Assembly (NCBI RefSeq): GCF_016801025.1
Contig: NZ_CP068983.1
Coordinates: 1-64,000 of the forward strand
From: Paradevosia shaoguanensis
GTDB lineage: Bacteria > Pseudomonadota > Alphaproteobacteria > Rhizobiales > Devosiaceae
Reading direction: 5' to 3'
DNA length: 64,000 nt
The notes under the pieces are model-generated. The model saw nothing but the letters and a program-made list of their open reading frames with translations. It ran no database searches and had not been told where the DNA came from. Both the position numbers and the translations under genes were made by a program. Shown here piece after piece: positions 1 to 8,453 of the stretch. Within the stretch, counting starts at the first letter, position 1, and each line of letters starts with the position of its first letter.

Positions 1-1
1 C

Positions 2-754
2 GCCCGCGTCGAGCCTCGCCGGGAAGGCTACTACAATGCGATCCAGATTTATCCGTGGTCGGAAGGCGCGCTCTATCAGGTCTATGCCGCAGTCGGGCAG
101 ATCACCACCATTGCGCTGGAGCCGGGCGAAAGCCTGACAGGCGCGGGGCCGATCGCGGCCGGCGACACCGCCCGCTGGATCATCGGCGACACCGAGAGCG
201 GCAGCGGCGCAAACCGCCGTGTCCATATCCTCGTGAAGCCCACGCGGCCGGACATTTCCACCAACCTTGTCGTCACCACTGACCGGCGCACTTACATGCT
301 CGAGCTGCGCGCGAGGGAGTCGCTCTATATGCCGGCCGTGGCATGGGCCTATCCGGCACCGCCTGCCGGCCAGCGCCAGACGGTCCCGGCCGCGCCGATC
401 ATTCCGGCCGAGGCGGCGCGGAATTATCGCTACGCCTTGCAGGTGCAGGGCGACAGCCCGCCATGGCGGCCAGTTTCCGTCTTCGACGATGGCAGGCGCG
501 TCTATGTCGTCTTCCCGGCCGGGATCGTGCAGGGCGAAATGCCGCCGATCTTCGTGCTTGGAGCGAACGGCGAGCCGCAGATCGTCAACAGCCGTATCCA
601 CCAGAACGTCCTGATCGTGGATCGCCTGTTCGGCGCTGCCGAGCTGCGCCTTGGCAGCGGCAATCGCCAGCAGGTCGTCAGGATCGTCCGCACCAACCCG
701 ACGCAGGCCGCAGCAGAGCCAGCCCGCACGACCACGGGAGGATCGTCCTCATGA
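2..754 (+). CDS. trbG: Conjugal transfer protein TrbG (5' truncated by window)
   Basis: VirB9-like outer-membrane-complex component of a P-type (Trb) type IV secretion system, working in the periplasm and outer membrane with TrbF and TrbI. The open frame runs in from the window edge, so the signal peptide is missing. The visible part has the family's beta-rich core (GYYNAIQIYPWSEGALYQVY near the edge, then TNLVVTTDRRTYMLEL and a C-terminal RIHQNVLIVDRLFGAAELRLG) typical of VirB9/CagX proteins. Its stop overlaps the trbI start (ATGA), indicating translational coupling. The transfer operon presumably extends leftwards with trbBCDEJLF, which is inference. Confidence 0.92.
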   Translation, partial: ARVEPRREGYYNAIQIYPWSEGALYQVYAAVGQITTIALEPGESLTGAGPIAAGDTARWIIGDTESGSGANRRVHILVKPTRPDISTNLVVTTDRRTYMLELRARESLYMPAVAWAYPAPPAGQRQTVPAAPIIPAEAARNYRYALQVQGDSPPWRPVSVFDDGRRVYVVFPAGIVQGEMPPIFVLGANGEPQIVNSRIHQNVLIVDRLFGAAELRLGSGNRQQVVRIVRTNPTQAAAEPARTTTGGSSS

Positions 755-1878
755 GCGATACCGATACCGCCACCCCCATGCGCCTGCGCGCTGAATCGCC
801 CCGCGTCACCCGCCTGTCCCGTAAGATGCTGGCAGGCGTCGGGGCCGTCGCGCTTCTCGGCATCGGTGGGGCGCTGATTTACGCGCTCCAGACCCGCGAT
901 GCAGGACCGGGAGGTGACGAACTCTATTCGACCGAGAACCGGCCCACGGCGGACGGCCTGTCCGGCCTGCCGAGCGACTATAGCGGGCCGGCGCTCGGCC
1001 CGGCGCTACCCGGCGACCTCGGCCGCCCGATCCTCGACGCGCAGACAAGGGGCCAGCCCGTTGCGCCGCCCGTCATGACGACGCCCGCCGTCGATCCTGA
1101 GGAAGAACGCCGCCGCGCCGAGGAAGAAGCCGCGCGCTTGAGCAACGTCTTTTTCCAGTCCGGCCCGCGCACGGCAGCGCCGGCAGGAACGGCCATGCCC
1201 AGCCTTGCCGGGCTGGGCCTCGGCGGGCAGCCCGCGACACAGGATCGCCACGCGGCGTTTCTCAATGGGCCGGTGGACCGGCAGACCGTCGCCCCGGATC
1301 GCGTTGCGCCGCCGGCATCGCCCTACATCCTTCAGGCCGGGGCCGTGATCCCCGCCGCGCTCATCACCGGCATCCGTTCCGATCTGCCCGGCCAGATCAC
1401 CGCACAGGTCACGGAGAACGTCTATGACAGCCCGACCGGCTCGCTGCTTCTGATCCCGCAGGGCACCCGCATCATCGGCCAATACGATGATGGCGTGACC
1501 TTCGGCCAGCGAAGGGTGCTCTTGGTGTGGAACCGCCTGATCTTGCCGGGTGGCCGCTCCATCGTTCTGGAGCGCCTGCCGGGCGCGGACGTCAGCGGCT
1601 ATGCCGGGCTTGAGGATGGCGTCGATTATCATTGGTGGGATCTGATGAAGGCGGCAGGGCTGTCCACGCTGCTCGCAGTCGGTTCGGATCTGGCGATGAG
1701 CGACGAGGACCGACTGATCCGCGCCATCCGCGACGGCGCGCAGGATACCGTCAATCAGGCCGGCCAGCAGATCGTCCAGCGCCAGTTGCAGGTCGCGCCG
1801 ACGCTGACCATCCGGCCGGGCTTCCCGGTCAGGATCATCGTCACCCGCGATTTAGTATTCGAGCCGGCAGGAGGTTGA
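751..1878 (+). CDS. trbI: Conjugal transfer protein TrbI (VirB10-like)
   Basis: Energy-coupling scaffold of the conjugative channel, spanning inner to outer membrane. The 375-aa protein has a cytoplasmic N-terminus, one membrane helix near residues 28-46 (LAGVGAVALLGIGGALIYAL), a proline/alanine/glutamate-rich periplasmic linker, and a C-terminal VirB10 domain with the characteristic LQAGAVIPAALITGIRSDLP and LLIPQGTRIIGQYD segments and a final RPGFPVRIIVTRDL strand. The start at 751 overlaps the trbG stop and lies after an AGGAT ribosome site. In many proteobacterial ICEs trbI is the last conserved gene of the operon, as it appears here. Confidence 0.95.
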   Translation: MSDTDTATPMRLRAESPRVTRLSRKMLAGVGAVALLGIGGALIYALQTRDAGPGGDELYSTENRPTADGLSGLPSDYSGPALGPALPGDLGRPILDAQTRGQPVAPPVMTTPAVDPEEERRRAEEEAARLSNVFFQSGPRTAAPAGTAMPSLAGLGLGGQPATQDRHAAFLNGPVDRQTVAPDRVAPPASPYILQAGAVIPAALITGIRSDLPGQITAQVTENVYDSPTGSLLLIPQGTRIIGQYDDGVTFGQRRVLLVWNRLILPGGRSIVLERLPGADVSGYAGLEDGVDYHWWDLMKAAGLSTLLAVGSDLAMSDEDRLIRAIRDGAQDTVNQAGQQIVQRQLQVAPTLTIRPGFPVRIIVTRDLVFEPAGG

Positions 1879-1880
1879 CC

Positions 1881-2099
1881 ATGACGAAACTGAAACTCGG
1901 CCCGCTGCCCGACGACAAGCCCGTGAAGATCACCGTGGAACTGCCCGCGCCGCTCCACCGCGATCTGGTCGCCTATGCAGAGGTGCTGGCCCGCGAAACC
2001 GGCCAGCCCGTCGCCGATCCAGTCAGGCTGATCGTGCCCATGTTGGAGCGGTTCATTGCCACGGACAGGGGGTTCGCCAAGGCTCGGCGAGATCGGTAG
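1881..2099 (+). CDS. DUF2274 protein at the end of the trb operon
   Basis: A 72-aa protein that starts two bases after trbI behind a strong AGGAGG ribosome site. The LPDDKPVKITVELPAPLHRDL segment resembles the ribbon-helix-helix-like small DUF2274 proteins that habitually follow trbI in alphaproteobacterial ICEs. Function is unknown; a DNA-binding or regulatory role is a guess from the beta-helix-helix appearance. Its position marks the end of the transfer module, since the next genes run in the opposite direction and differ in base composition. Confidence 0.85.
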   Translation: MTKLKLGPLPDDKPVKITVELPAPLHRDLVAYAEVLARETGQPVADPVRLIVPMLERFIATDRGFAKARRDR

Positions 2100-2101
2100 C
2101 T

Positions 2102-3277
2102 CTATTGAATTCCCGTTTCTTCTAATAGCACCCGCGCGAGTGCAGACGCGCCAGAGGAACCGGGCACAAATCGCTGCGGATTGAAGTCTCCATCCTTTAA
2201 GGACGATTTATCTAGCAGCCTTTTAAAATCTTCAGTTTCTACCATTTTTCCCGGACTTGTAAGGTATCGGTACGCGTGTCTAAAATATCGCATCAATCCA
2301 TCGAACCCGTTTGTGCGATTCAACATATAGCCGGTTGCGTTTGCATCCCATGCTTCGGGCCATCTCAATTTGACTGCATCAAAATAGTTCCAGATAAGAT
2401 TAGTAAGATCAACGTCCCTGCTCTCTATAAAGAATGGCCGCAAAACTAACCTCTCTGCATCGTCTGCATTGGCAGGTGGGAATGTTCCGCCACGCCTCCC
2501 AATTTGTCGATCTTGAATAATTTGTATTTTATCTTTGCATATATATTGCAATATTCCGGCAACGACCGTTGCTTGAGACAGCGTCTCCGTGTATCTGCCG
2601 GGTGTTGTTTTTCCAAGCCTTTTTATTTTTCTGTAAAACGGACTGTCAGGAGTCGACTCTAGTGCGACGACAACACTATGGCATGTCTTTTCAGGGCTTC
2701 GGCTCTTACTTAATTCAAATAGATCGTAGACAAGGCTTTTGTTAACTTTTGTTTGAGCAAGATTTACCGTTGCAAATATGCTCGCCTGATCCGCTATGTC
2801 TGCATCAATGAATATCGATACATTTACGTCAAAATCAGTTCCGTCATAGCCCTCCAGCCCTCGAATACGATGCTGTCCGTCAATGACGCGGGCGATATGA
2901 CGGTAGAAGACCGCATTTTCAGGGTCCGCGTCATCAGGATAGTTCGATAGGGTCATGCGGACGAAGCGATCATCGGCATCACACGGAGATTCGATAGCTA
3001 CGCACTTCTCAGGTATCGCCAAGACAACTGCGGTAGGAAATGTCGCATCGGAGCCTCTTACGTATTGCTGGATCTCACGAACCCGCCTCGTATCGAGTTC
3101 CCTCTGAATACCGAGATATGAGTCGATACCCCTCTCCGTGACCAATTGCCGAATGTCAAAATCGGTAATCTCGACTAGCGTCTTTGCAGGGATACTCCCG
3201 ACATATATGTCGCCGATGGGTTGCTGAATACGAATGGCCGAAATCACGACCTTGCGCGCGTCCTCAGTCGCCATCAA
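2102..3277 (-). CDS. DGQHR-domain (DndB-like) protein
   Basis: A 391-aa protein carrying the eponymous DGQHR signature at residues 133-137 (VIDGQHRIRGL) with the upstream LDTRRVREIQQYV helix typical of the family. DGQHR proteins are distantly related to ParB/Srx-like folds and include DndB, a regulator of DNA phosphorothioation; most others are uncharacterised and sit in mobile elements. It is the third gene of an operon with a membrane protein and an adenine methylase, overlapping the former by four bases (ATGA). The gene is visibly AT-richer than the trb genes and host, consistent with separate acquisition. No dndCDE, pbe or ssp genes are present, so a phosphorothioation role is not supported; a modification-linked defence role is inference. 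Confidence 0.8.
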   Translation of the reverse strand: MMATEDARKVVISAIRIQQPIGDIYVGSIPAKTLVEITDFDIRQLVTERGIDSYLGIQRELDTRRVREIQQYVRGSDATFPTAVVLAIPEKCVAIESPCDADDRFVRMTLSNYPDDADPENAVFYRHIARVIDGQHRIRGLEGYDGTDFDVNVSIFIDADIADQASIFATVNLAQTKVNKSLVYDLFELSKSRSPEKTCHSVVVALESTPDSPFYRKIKRLGKTTPGRYTETLSQATVVAGILQYICKDKIQIIQDRQIGRRGGTFPPANADDAERLVLRPFFIESRDVDLTNLIWNYFDAVKLRWPEAWDANATGYMLNRTNGFDGLMRYFRHAYRYLTSPGKMVETEDFKRLLDKSSLKDGDFNPQRFVPGSSGASALARVLLEETGIQ

Positions 3278-3798
3278 GAAATCCCCCTCGACCGCCGAAC
3301 CTCGTTCTGTAGATCAGCATCCGTTTTGGCTAGGGCCTCCCCCACATTTACATGGACTTGGGAAATGACAGCCATCAAAACATAGGCGACAAGAGTCACT
3401 AGAAATATTCCGACCGATGCGACCGAAAGTATGCTTGGCTTTATGCGCGATAACGTTGGATCATAGCCAATTAGGAGCGTGCAGAACACAATTCCCGCAA
3501 GGCAGTATAAGTTAAAGATTGTCCGCCACGGGAAGAATGACTGAAAATCCTTATTTGAGTTCCACGTTATGGTTGCAATAAGTCCAACAGAATAAAATAC
3601 AAGCTGACCGCTCAGAAATGATCTTTGGAAGGCGTCGCTGATAAGAATATTTGACCCTAATGGCAAAAGCTCTCGTATTGCAGCCATAAGCAATGGTATT
3701 AGAGATATTGTTGCTACCACTAGAATTTCTAGCAGTGCAGTTCCCCATGCCTGCGGTCCAGCAGAGAATATTGCTCTCCAGTATCCGACTCTAGGCAT
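3274..3798 (-). CDS. Four-helix membrane protein of unknown function
   Basis: The 174-aa protein shows four hydrophobic segments at about residues 20-42, 62-81, 95-110 and 122-145, then a charged cytoplasmic-like tail (AKTDADLQNEVRRSRGIS). I recognise no family. It sits between the adenine methylase gene (8-bp overlap) and the DGQHR gene (4-bp overlap), so the three proteins are probably made together. Small multi-helix membrane proteins in such defence-island operons are often effectors that damage membranes, but nothing in this sequence proves that. Base composition matches its two AT-rich partners. Confidence 0.7.
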   Translation of the reverse strand: MPRVGYWRAIFSAGPQAWGTALLEILVVATISLIPLLMAAIRELLPLGSNILISDAFQRSFLSGQLVFYSVGLIATITWNSNKDFQSFFPWRTIFNLYCLAGIVFCTLLIGYDPTLSRIKPSILSVASVGIFLVTLVAYVLMAVISQVHVNVGEALAKTDADLQNEVRRSRGIS

Positions 3799-4600
3799 GA
3801 TGCACCACCAAGAACTCAGATGTCAGACCGCGCGCCTTGGATTGGCCAGCGATTACGCTTGCCCGTGGTATCGTATGTGTAATGTGGAAATCAGAATATA
3901 ATTCATGGATACTTTCATGGTTTGCATTGGATACCAATATATGGCAACCGCGCGTCCTTGCCCGAACAAGCGCATCATGAAGGCGAACTTGGTCGTCCCA
4001 TGAAAATATCGACTGATTATATTTTAGAAATCCATTAAAATTATGCTTTACTGTATATGGCGGGTCTACATAGATTAGATCGTTTGATGAAGCAGAATCT
4101 ATCGCCTCCTCGAAATCAATAGCCGATATAGTAGCTTTCTTTAAAACATTCGAAACAGCAAAAAAATCATCATCATCAAACAAAACAGAAGATTTTGTTC
4201 CAATAGGAACATTAAACTCATTCTTGCGATTGACGCGATAAAGTCCATTCCAGCAAGTTCGATTCAGATACAAGAAACGAATGGCAGCTTGGATATCACT
4301 ATCTGGATGGGTATTTCGGATAAGGTAATATAAATCATGACTATGACGATCATGTAAGTCGCGGAGGCCTAAGAGTATTTCACCCGGATGATCACGGATG
4401 GCGAGATACGTGTTAACAAGTTCAGCGTTAATATCGGATAGAAATGCCTCTTGAGGCGACAAGGCGAAAAAAATCGCTCCACTTCCGAGAAACGGCTCAA
4501 CATATCTTCCGTAGTCCTCGGGGATAAGGGGGAAAAGCGTTTTAGTAAGCCAGCGTTTCCCGCCTGCCCACTTGAGAAATGGCTTTATGTTGATTTCCAA
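3791..4600 (-). CDS. D12-class N6-adenine DNA methyltransferase (Dam-like)
   Basis: Transfers a methyl group from S-adenosylmethionine to adenine N6 in DNA. The 269-aa length fits the Dam/MboIIA group. Visible motifs are FLKWAGGKRWL at residues 8-18, the SAM-binding EPFLGSG at 35-41 and the catalytic DPPY at 179-182, the D12-class order. It is the first gene of the AT-rich three-gene cargo operon; no restriction endonuclease gene accompanies it. The target cannot be read from sequence; GATC is the commonest specificity for this class. The approximately 290 bases between it and the alpA gene contain no gene I can support and probably hold the divergent promoters. Confidence 0.92.
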   Translation of the reverse strand: MEINIKPFLKWAGGKRWLTKTLFPLIPEDYGRYVEPFLGSGAIFFALSPQEAFLSDINAELVNTYLAIRDHPGEILLGLRDLHDRHSHDLYYLIRNTHPDSDIQAAIRFLYLNRTCWNGLYRVNRKNEFNVPIGTKSSVLFDDDDFFAVSNVLKKATISAIDFEEAIDSASSNDLIYVDPPYTVKHNFNGFLKYNQSIFSWDDQVRLHDALVRARTRGCHILVSNANHESIHELYSDFHITHTIPRASVIAGQSKARGLTSEFLVVHHA

Positions 4601-4890
4601 AGCTCCCCCCGACTTCTTACCCTCTGGCGTCGTTTTGCCCGCACCGCTGCATCAGATCTTGTAACCTGAGCCCCCCCGAACATTCAACGCTGTTCCTTCT
4701 TGCCGACACCCTCTCCGGGATGCAAGTTTCGCATGTCGGCCGCGCGCTCCCGCCGTAAGGGGGTGCCGCCGGCGCATAGACGCAAATGCGGCACGCTACA
4801 GGCCAGCGACCTCCCTCCATGGTTCGCATAGTTTCGGGGACCTCCAGTTGCCCCGAATCCCATTGAACATGGATACCGAGGTTATGAAAG

Positions 4891-5163
4891 ATGAGTGATC
4901 CGACATTCGCGCTGGGTAAACGGACGATTCGCAGGCATCAGCTTCGGGAACTAGTTCCCCTTGCCGACACTACAATCTATGACATGGAACAACGGGGTGA
5001 ATTTCCCCGGCGGTTCTATTTGACGGCCCGGTGTGTGGTTTGGGACCTCGCCGAAGTGGAGGCTTGGCTTGAAGAACGTCGCCAAGCCTCCAGAGAGAAG
5101 GCTATCAGACGCGCGCCGTCGCCCGATGTGAAGCTCAGGAAATTCCGGCCCGTCAAACGCTAG
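4891..5163 (+). CDS. AlpA-family excisionase / transcriptional regulator
   Basis: A 90-aa MerR-like winged-helix protein of the phage AlpA group: RHQLRELVPLADTTIYDMEQRGEFPRRFYLTARCVVWDLAEVEAWL contains the helix-turn-helix, the xFPRR wing and the final W..EVE.W helix. Such proteins act as excisionases or activators of the neighbouring integrase gene. It converges with the integrase gene, the 3' ends overlapping by 11 bases. The basic tail (KLRKFRPVKR) is usual. The start at 4891 follows a weak GAAAG/GAGG region; no other in-frame start fits the family length. Confidence 0.85.
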   Translation: MSDPTFALGKRTIRRHQLRELVPLADTTIYDMEQRGEFPRRFYLTARCVVWDLAEVEAWLEERRQASREKAIRRAPSPDVKLRKFRPVKR

Positions 5164-6409
5164 GTTCAGGCACCAACAGGTCCATTGACGGCGGATACAG
5201 CGTCGGCACATATTTCTGGCCCGCCACCCACGCGTCCACGAGGTTCGCCCATTCTTGCATCATATGGCGGCGCTGGTGCTCGTATTCCGCCTTGTTGTAG
5301 ATGCCACGGGACGAGCGGCCATCCTCATGTGCCAAACACTTCTCGATCCAGTCACTATTGAAGCCCAGCTCGTTCAGGAGCGTAGAGCCTGTCCGGCGCA
5401 GATCGTGAACCGTGAAAGGTTCGAGCGGCAAGCCCTCCTTCTTCGCCCGAGCCACGACAGCGGTGGTTATGCGATTGAAGGTCGCCCGCGACATGGGAGC
5501 ATCCGCATCGTAGCGCGATGGCAGCAGATATTTGGAATTGCCGGCGCAGGTCTTGAGCGCAATGAGAATGTCGATTGCTTGCTGCGCAAGATAGACGTTG
5601 TGCGCCTTGGATCGCTTCATCCGCTCCTTCGGGATCGACCAGACTGCGTTCTCGAAATCGACCTCATCCCAAGTCGCATCCTGTAGCTCACTCTTTCGGA
5701 CCATGGTGAGCAGGAACAGCTTCATTCCGAGCCGGATTGTCGGCAGCGTTGGCACATGCTCAAGCTGGCCCAGCATGACCCGGATTTCAGCAGGCGATAG
5801 TGAGCGGTCTTTGGGAACAAAGATTGCGATAGATGCAGGCCCGACCTCATCGGCCGGATTTGCCACCTTTTCCCCGTGCAGGATAGCGAAGGCATAAACG
5901 AGCTTCACAATGTCGCGGACGTGAACGGCGGTGGCCGGGGCTCCCCGTGCCTTAACCTTGGCGCACATGGCGCGGAGATCATCGGGGCTGATTTCGGTCA
6001 GCAGCCGGTTCCGAAAAGTCGGAAGAATGTCCCGCTCATAGATCGAGCGCCGCATCGCGCGGGTGCTGTCGGCCATCTTCGCCTCCTGCAACCAGCGTTC
6101 GCCAAACTCGCCGAAGCTCTTTGCCTCTTTGATACGGCGCTTCTCGCGTTGCTTCTCTCGGGCGGGCGACCGCCCTTCAAGTATGGCGCGCTTGGCGTCG
6201 ATTAGCTTCTCGCGCGCCCGCGCCAGAGACAGGTCGGACGCGCCGTAGCGGCCGAGCGTCAAAGTCTCCCGACGCCCGTTGAGGCGGTAGTCATATCGGA
6301 ACACGACCGCTCCCGAGGGATTGACCACGACATACATACCGCCACGGTCAACGACCTTATACAATTTATCCTTTGGTTTCAGGGCTTTGATGCCCGCGTC
6401 AGTCAGCAT
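5153..6409 (-). CDS. P4-type tyrosine site-specific integrase
   Basis: Catalyses insertion and, with the AlpA-type factor, excision of the element. The 418-aa protein has an N-terminal DUF4102 arm-binding domain (residues 1-90; LTDAGIKALKPKDKLYKVVD, TLGRYGASDLSLARAR), a core-binding helical domain (about 100-190) and a catalytic domain with R238, H335 and R338 (HDLRR), H361 (LAHE) and tyrosine Y371. All catalytic residues are present, so it should be active. It lies about 320 bases from guaA, the usual position for an integrase beside its attachment site. Confidence 0.95.
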   Translation of the reverse strand: MLTDAGIKALKPKDKLYKVVDRGGMYVVVNPSGAVVFRYDYRLNGRRETLTLGRYGASDLSLARAREKLIDAKRAILEGRSPAREKQREKRRIKEAKSFGEFGERWLQEAKMADSTRAMRRSIYERDILPTFRNRLLTEISPDDLRAMCAKVKARGAPATAVHVRDIVKLVYAFAILHGEKVANPADEVGPASIAIFVPKDRSLSPAEIRVMLGQLEHVPTLPTIRLGMKLFLLTMVRKSELQDATWDEVDFENAVWSIPKERMKRSKAHNVYLAQQAIDILIALKTCAGNSKYLLPSRYDADAPMSRATFNRITTAVVARAKKEGLPLEPFTVHDLRRTGSTLLNELGFNSDWIEKCLAHEDGRSSRGIYNKAEYEHQRRHMMQEWANLVDAWVAGQKYVPTLYPPSMDLLVPEPSV

Positions 6410-6454
6410 TTTGACCCTCCGAGATCGTTCAAAAACGCCAGAGAGCCGCCCAAT

Positions 6455-6612
6455 ATACCGTCAGGCCAAAAATGGCCTCCCTGAACGGAAAATTTCCTAT
6501 TATTCTCAAGGGAATAAGGTCGAAAAAAATACCGTCAGAGGCTCTCTTGCTCCTGACGGTATATTTGTTTTGGCAATGGGACAAGAGTCGCCATACCGTC
6601 AGCTATACCGTC
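6455..6612. promoter_or_regulatory. Cluster of ATACCGTCAG boxes, probable integrase arm sites
   Basis: The gap between the integrase start and guaA holds the 10-mer ATACCGTCAG at 6455-6464, 6529-6538 and 6593-6602, its reverse complement at 6553-6562, and an eight-base partial copy at 6605-6612. Repeated short boxes flanking a core site are what arm-binding integrases or excisionases recognise, and the position beside the predicted attachment site fits. They could also be operators of the integrase promoter. The sequence is plain; the role is inference. Confidence 0.6.
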
Positions 6613-6641
6613 TATCGCGAGGCTTGCCCCGCGATAGACGG
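6608..6641. terminator. Perfect 12-bp hairpin between ICE and guaA
   Basis: CCGTCTATCGCG (6608-6619) and CGCGATAGACGG (6630-6641) are exact inverted repeats around a 10-base loop. The left arm overlaps the last ACCGTC box. It sits 88 bases beyond the guaA stop, so it could act as a guaA terminator, although no clear U-run follows, or form part of the attachment-site architecture. Confidence 0.5.
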
Positions 6642-6728
6642 CGATAGATGATGGCAGATTTATTTAATGATTTCAGTTAGTTATGTGCGGAGATCGGCGG
6701 TTATCGGCGGCGTTCGGATAGGTCCGAA

Positions 6729-8303
6729 TTATTCCCACTCGATCGTGCCGGGCGGCTTGCTGGTCACGTCGTAGACCACGCGATTGATGCCGCGGACTTC
6801 GTTGATAATGCGCGTGGCCGTCTTGCCCAGGAAGTTCATGTCGAATTGGTAGAAGTCCGCGGTCATGCCGTCCACCGAGGTCACCGCGCGCAGGGCGCAG
6901 ACGAACTCGTAGGTGCGGCCGTCGCCCATGACGCCCACGGTCTGCACCGGCAGCAGAACGGCGAACGCCTGCCAGATCTTGTCGTACTGACCGCTCTTGC
7001 GGATTTCGTCGAGATAGATCGCGTCCGCCTTGCGCAGGATGTCGAGCTTTTCGGGCGTAATGCCGCCCGGGCAGCGGATGGCCAGGCCAGGGCCGGGGAA
7101 CGGGTGGCGGCCGATGAAGCGGTCCGGCAGGCCCAGTTCGCGGCCCAGCGCGCGCACTTCGTCCTTGAAGAGTTCGCGTAGGGGCTCGACCAGCTGCATG
7201 TTCATGCGCTCGGGAAGGCCTCCCACATTGTGGTGACTCTTGATGGTGACCGAGGGACCGCCCGAGAAAGACACGCTTTCAATGACGTCCGGATAGAGCG
7301 TGCCCTGGGCCAGGAATTCGGCACCGCCGATCTTCCTGGCCTCTTCCTCGAACACCTCGATGAAGAGGCGGCCGATGATCTTGCGCTTGGTCTCGGGGTC
7401 CGTCTGGCCCTCGAGTTCGCCCAGGAATTTCTTCGAGGCGTCAACATGCACCAGCGGGATGTTGTACTGGTCGCGGAACATCGAGACGACTTCGTCGGCC
7501 TCGTTCATGCGCATCAGGCCGTGATCCACGAACACGCAGGTCAGCTGATCGCCGATGGCCTCGTGGATCAGCACCGCTGCCACCGAGGAATCGACGCCGC
7601 CCGAGAGCGCGCAGAGCACACGGCCCTTGCCGACCTGCGCGCGGATTTTCTCGACCGCGCGCTCGCGATAAGCATGCATGGTCCAGTCGCCGGCAAGGCC
7701 GCAGATTTCGTGCACGAAATTGGCGTAGAGCTTGGCGCCATCGGGGGTGTGCACGACTTCCGGGTGGAACTGCACCGCCCAGATGCGGCGCTCTTCGTTG
7801 GCGATCATGGCGAAGGGGGCGCCGTTGGACGTGCCGACCACTTCGAAGCCTGGCGGGATCGCGGTGACGCGGTCGCCATGGCTCATCCACACGGTATGCT
7901 CGGTACCGGTCTCCCAGATGCCGTTGTAGAGGGCGGAAGGCTTTTCGACCTTCACTTCGGCGCGCCCGTATTCGGCGTCATGCCCCGGCTCGACCTTGCC
8001 GCCCAGCGCCATGCACAGCGCCTGCTGCCCGTAACAAATACCCAGGATCGGCACATTCGCCGCCAGGAGGTCGGGATGGATGGTCGGTGCGTTGTCGTCC
8101 AGCGTCGAGGCCGGGCTCCCCGAGAGCACGATGCCCCTGGGGTTGAGCACCTTGAGTGCCTTCTCCGCCGTGTTGAACGGATGCACTTCGCAATAGACGC
8201 CTGTCTCGCGAATTCGCCGCGCGATGAGCTGTGTCACCTGCGAGCCGAAATCGACGATGAGAATGCTGTTCTGCGGGGGAGTGGCGGAAGCTGGCTGTGT
8301 CAT
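6729..8303 (-). CDS. guaA: GMP synthase (glutamine-hydrolysing)
   Basis: Converts XMP to GMP with ATP and glutamine. The 524-aa protein has an N-terminal class I amidotransferase domain (nucleophile in GICYGQQ, His-Glu in QFHPE), an ATP-pyrophosphatase domain with the P-loop LSGGVDSS, and the conserved C-terminal dimerisation domain ending PPGTIEWE. It is full length, so insertion of the ICE at its 3' end preserved or restored the last codons. guaB lies 4.6 kb away on the same strand; together they complete IMP-to-GMP synthesis. Confidence 0.98.
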   Translation of the reverse strand: MTQPASATPPQNSILIVDFGSQVTQLIARRIRETGVYCEVHPFNTAEKALKVLNPRGIVLSGSPASTLDDNAPTIHPDLLAANVPILGICYGQQALCMALGGKVEPGHDAEYGRAEVKVEKPSALYNGIWETGTEHTVWMSHGDRVTAIPPGFEVVGTSNGAPFAMIANEERRIWAVQFHPEVVHTPDGAKLYANFVHEICGLAGDWTMHAYRERAVEKIRAQVGKGRVLCALSGGVDSSVAAVLIHEAIGDQLTCVFVDHGLMRMNEADEVVSMFRDQYNIPLVHVDASKKFLGELEGQTDPETKRKIIGRLFIEVFEEEARKIGGAEFLAQGTLYPDVIESVSFSGGPSVTIKSHHNVGGLPERMNMQLVEPLRELFKDEVRALGRELGLPDRFIGRHPFPGPGLAIRCPGGITPEKLDILRKADAIYLDEIRKSGQYDKIWQAFAVLLPVQTVGVMGDGRTYEFVCALRAVTSVDGMTADFYQFDMNFLGKTATRIINEVRGINRVVYDVTSKPPGTIEWE

Positions 8304-8453
8304 GGCGAGCCTTTATCCGGGCGACGCAAAATACGCAAGCGAGTCGCGCGCAAGGGAGCCCTGCTCTGGACGTTCGCGGCGCAGAAAATGCGAGTCGCAT
8401 CAACGCGGTGACTCGTTATCTTGAAATCGAGATTCAACCCGAGGGAGTGTTCC

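Larger units (their letters stand above)
1..6728. mobile_element. Right end of an integrative conjugative element inserted at guaA
   Basis: The stretch joins distal Trb conjugation genes, an accessory operon, an AlpA-like excisionase and a P4-type tyrosine integrase, and stops next to the 3' end of guaA. The guaA 3' end is an established target for integrases of genomic islands and ICEs. The other end of the element lies left of the window, so its size, relaxase and origin of transfer are not visible. The exact right boundary is inferred to fall in the last codons of guaA or just after; only a comparison with an empty site could fix it. Confidence 0.8.

Noticed and set aside
343-1878. Longer TrbI reading frame starting at 343
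   Set aside because: The upstream part is a shadow of trbG; the ATGA junction at 751 and the TrbI N-terminus fix the start.
2102-3277. DNA phosphorothioation (dnd) system
   Set aside because: Only a DGQHR/DndB-like gene is present; no dndA, dndC, dndD, dndE or sulphur-dependent restriction genes accompany it.
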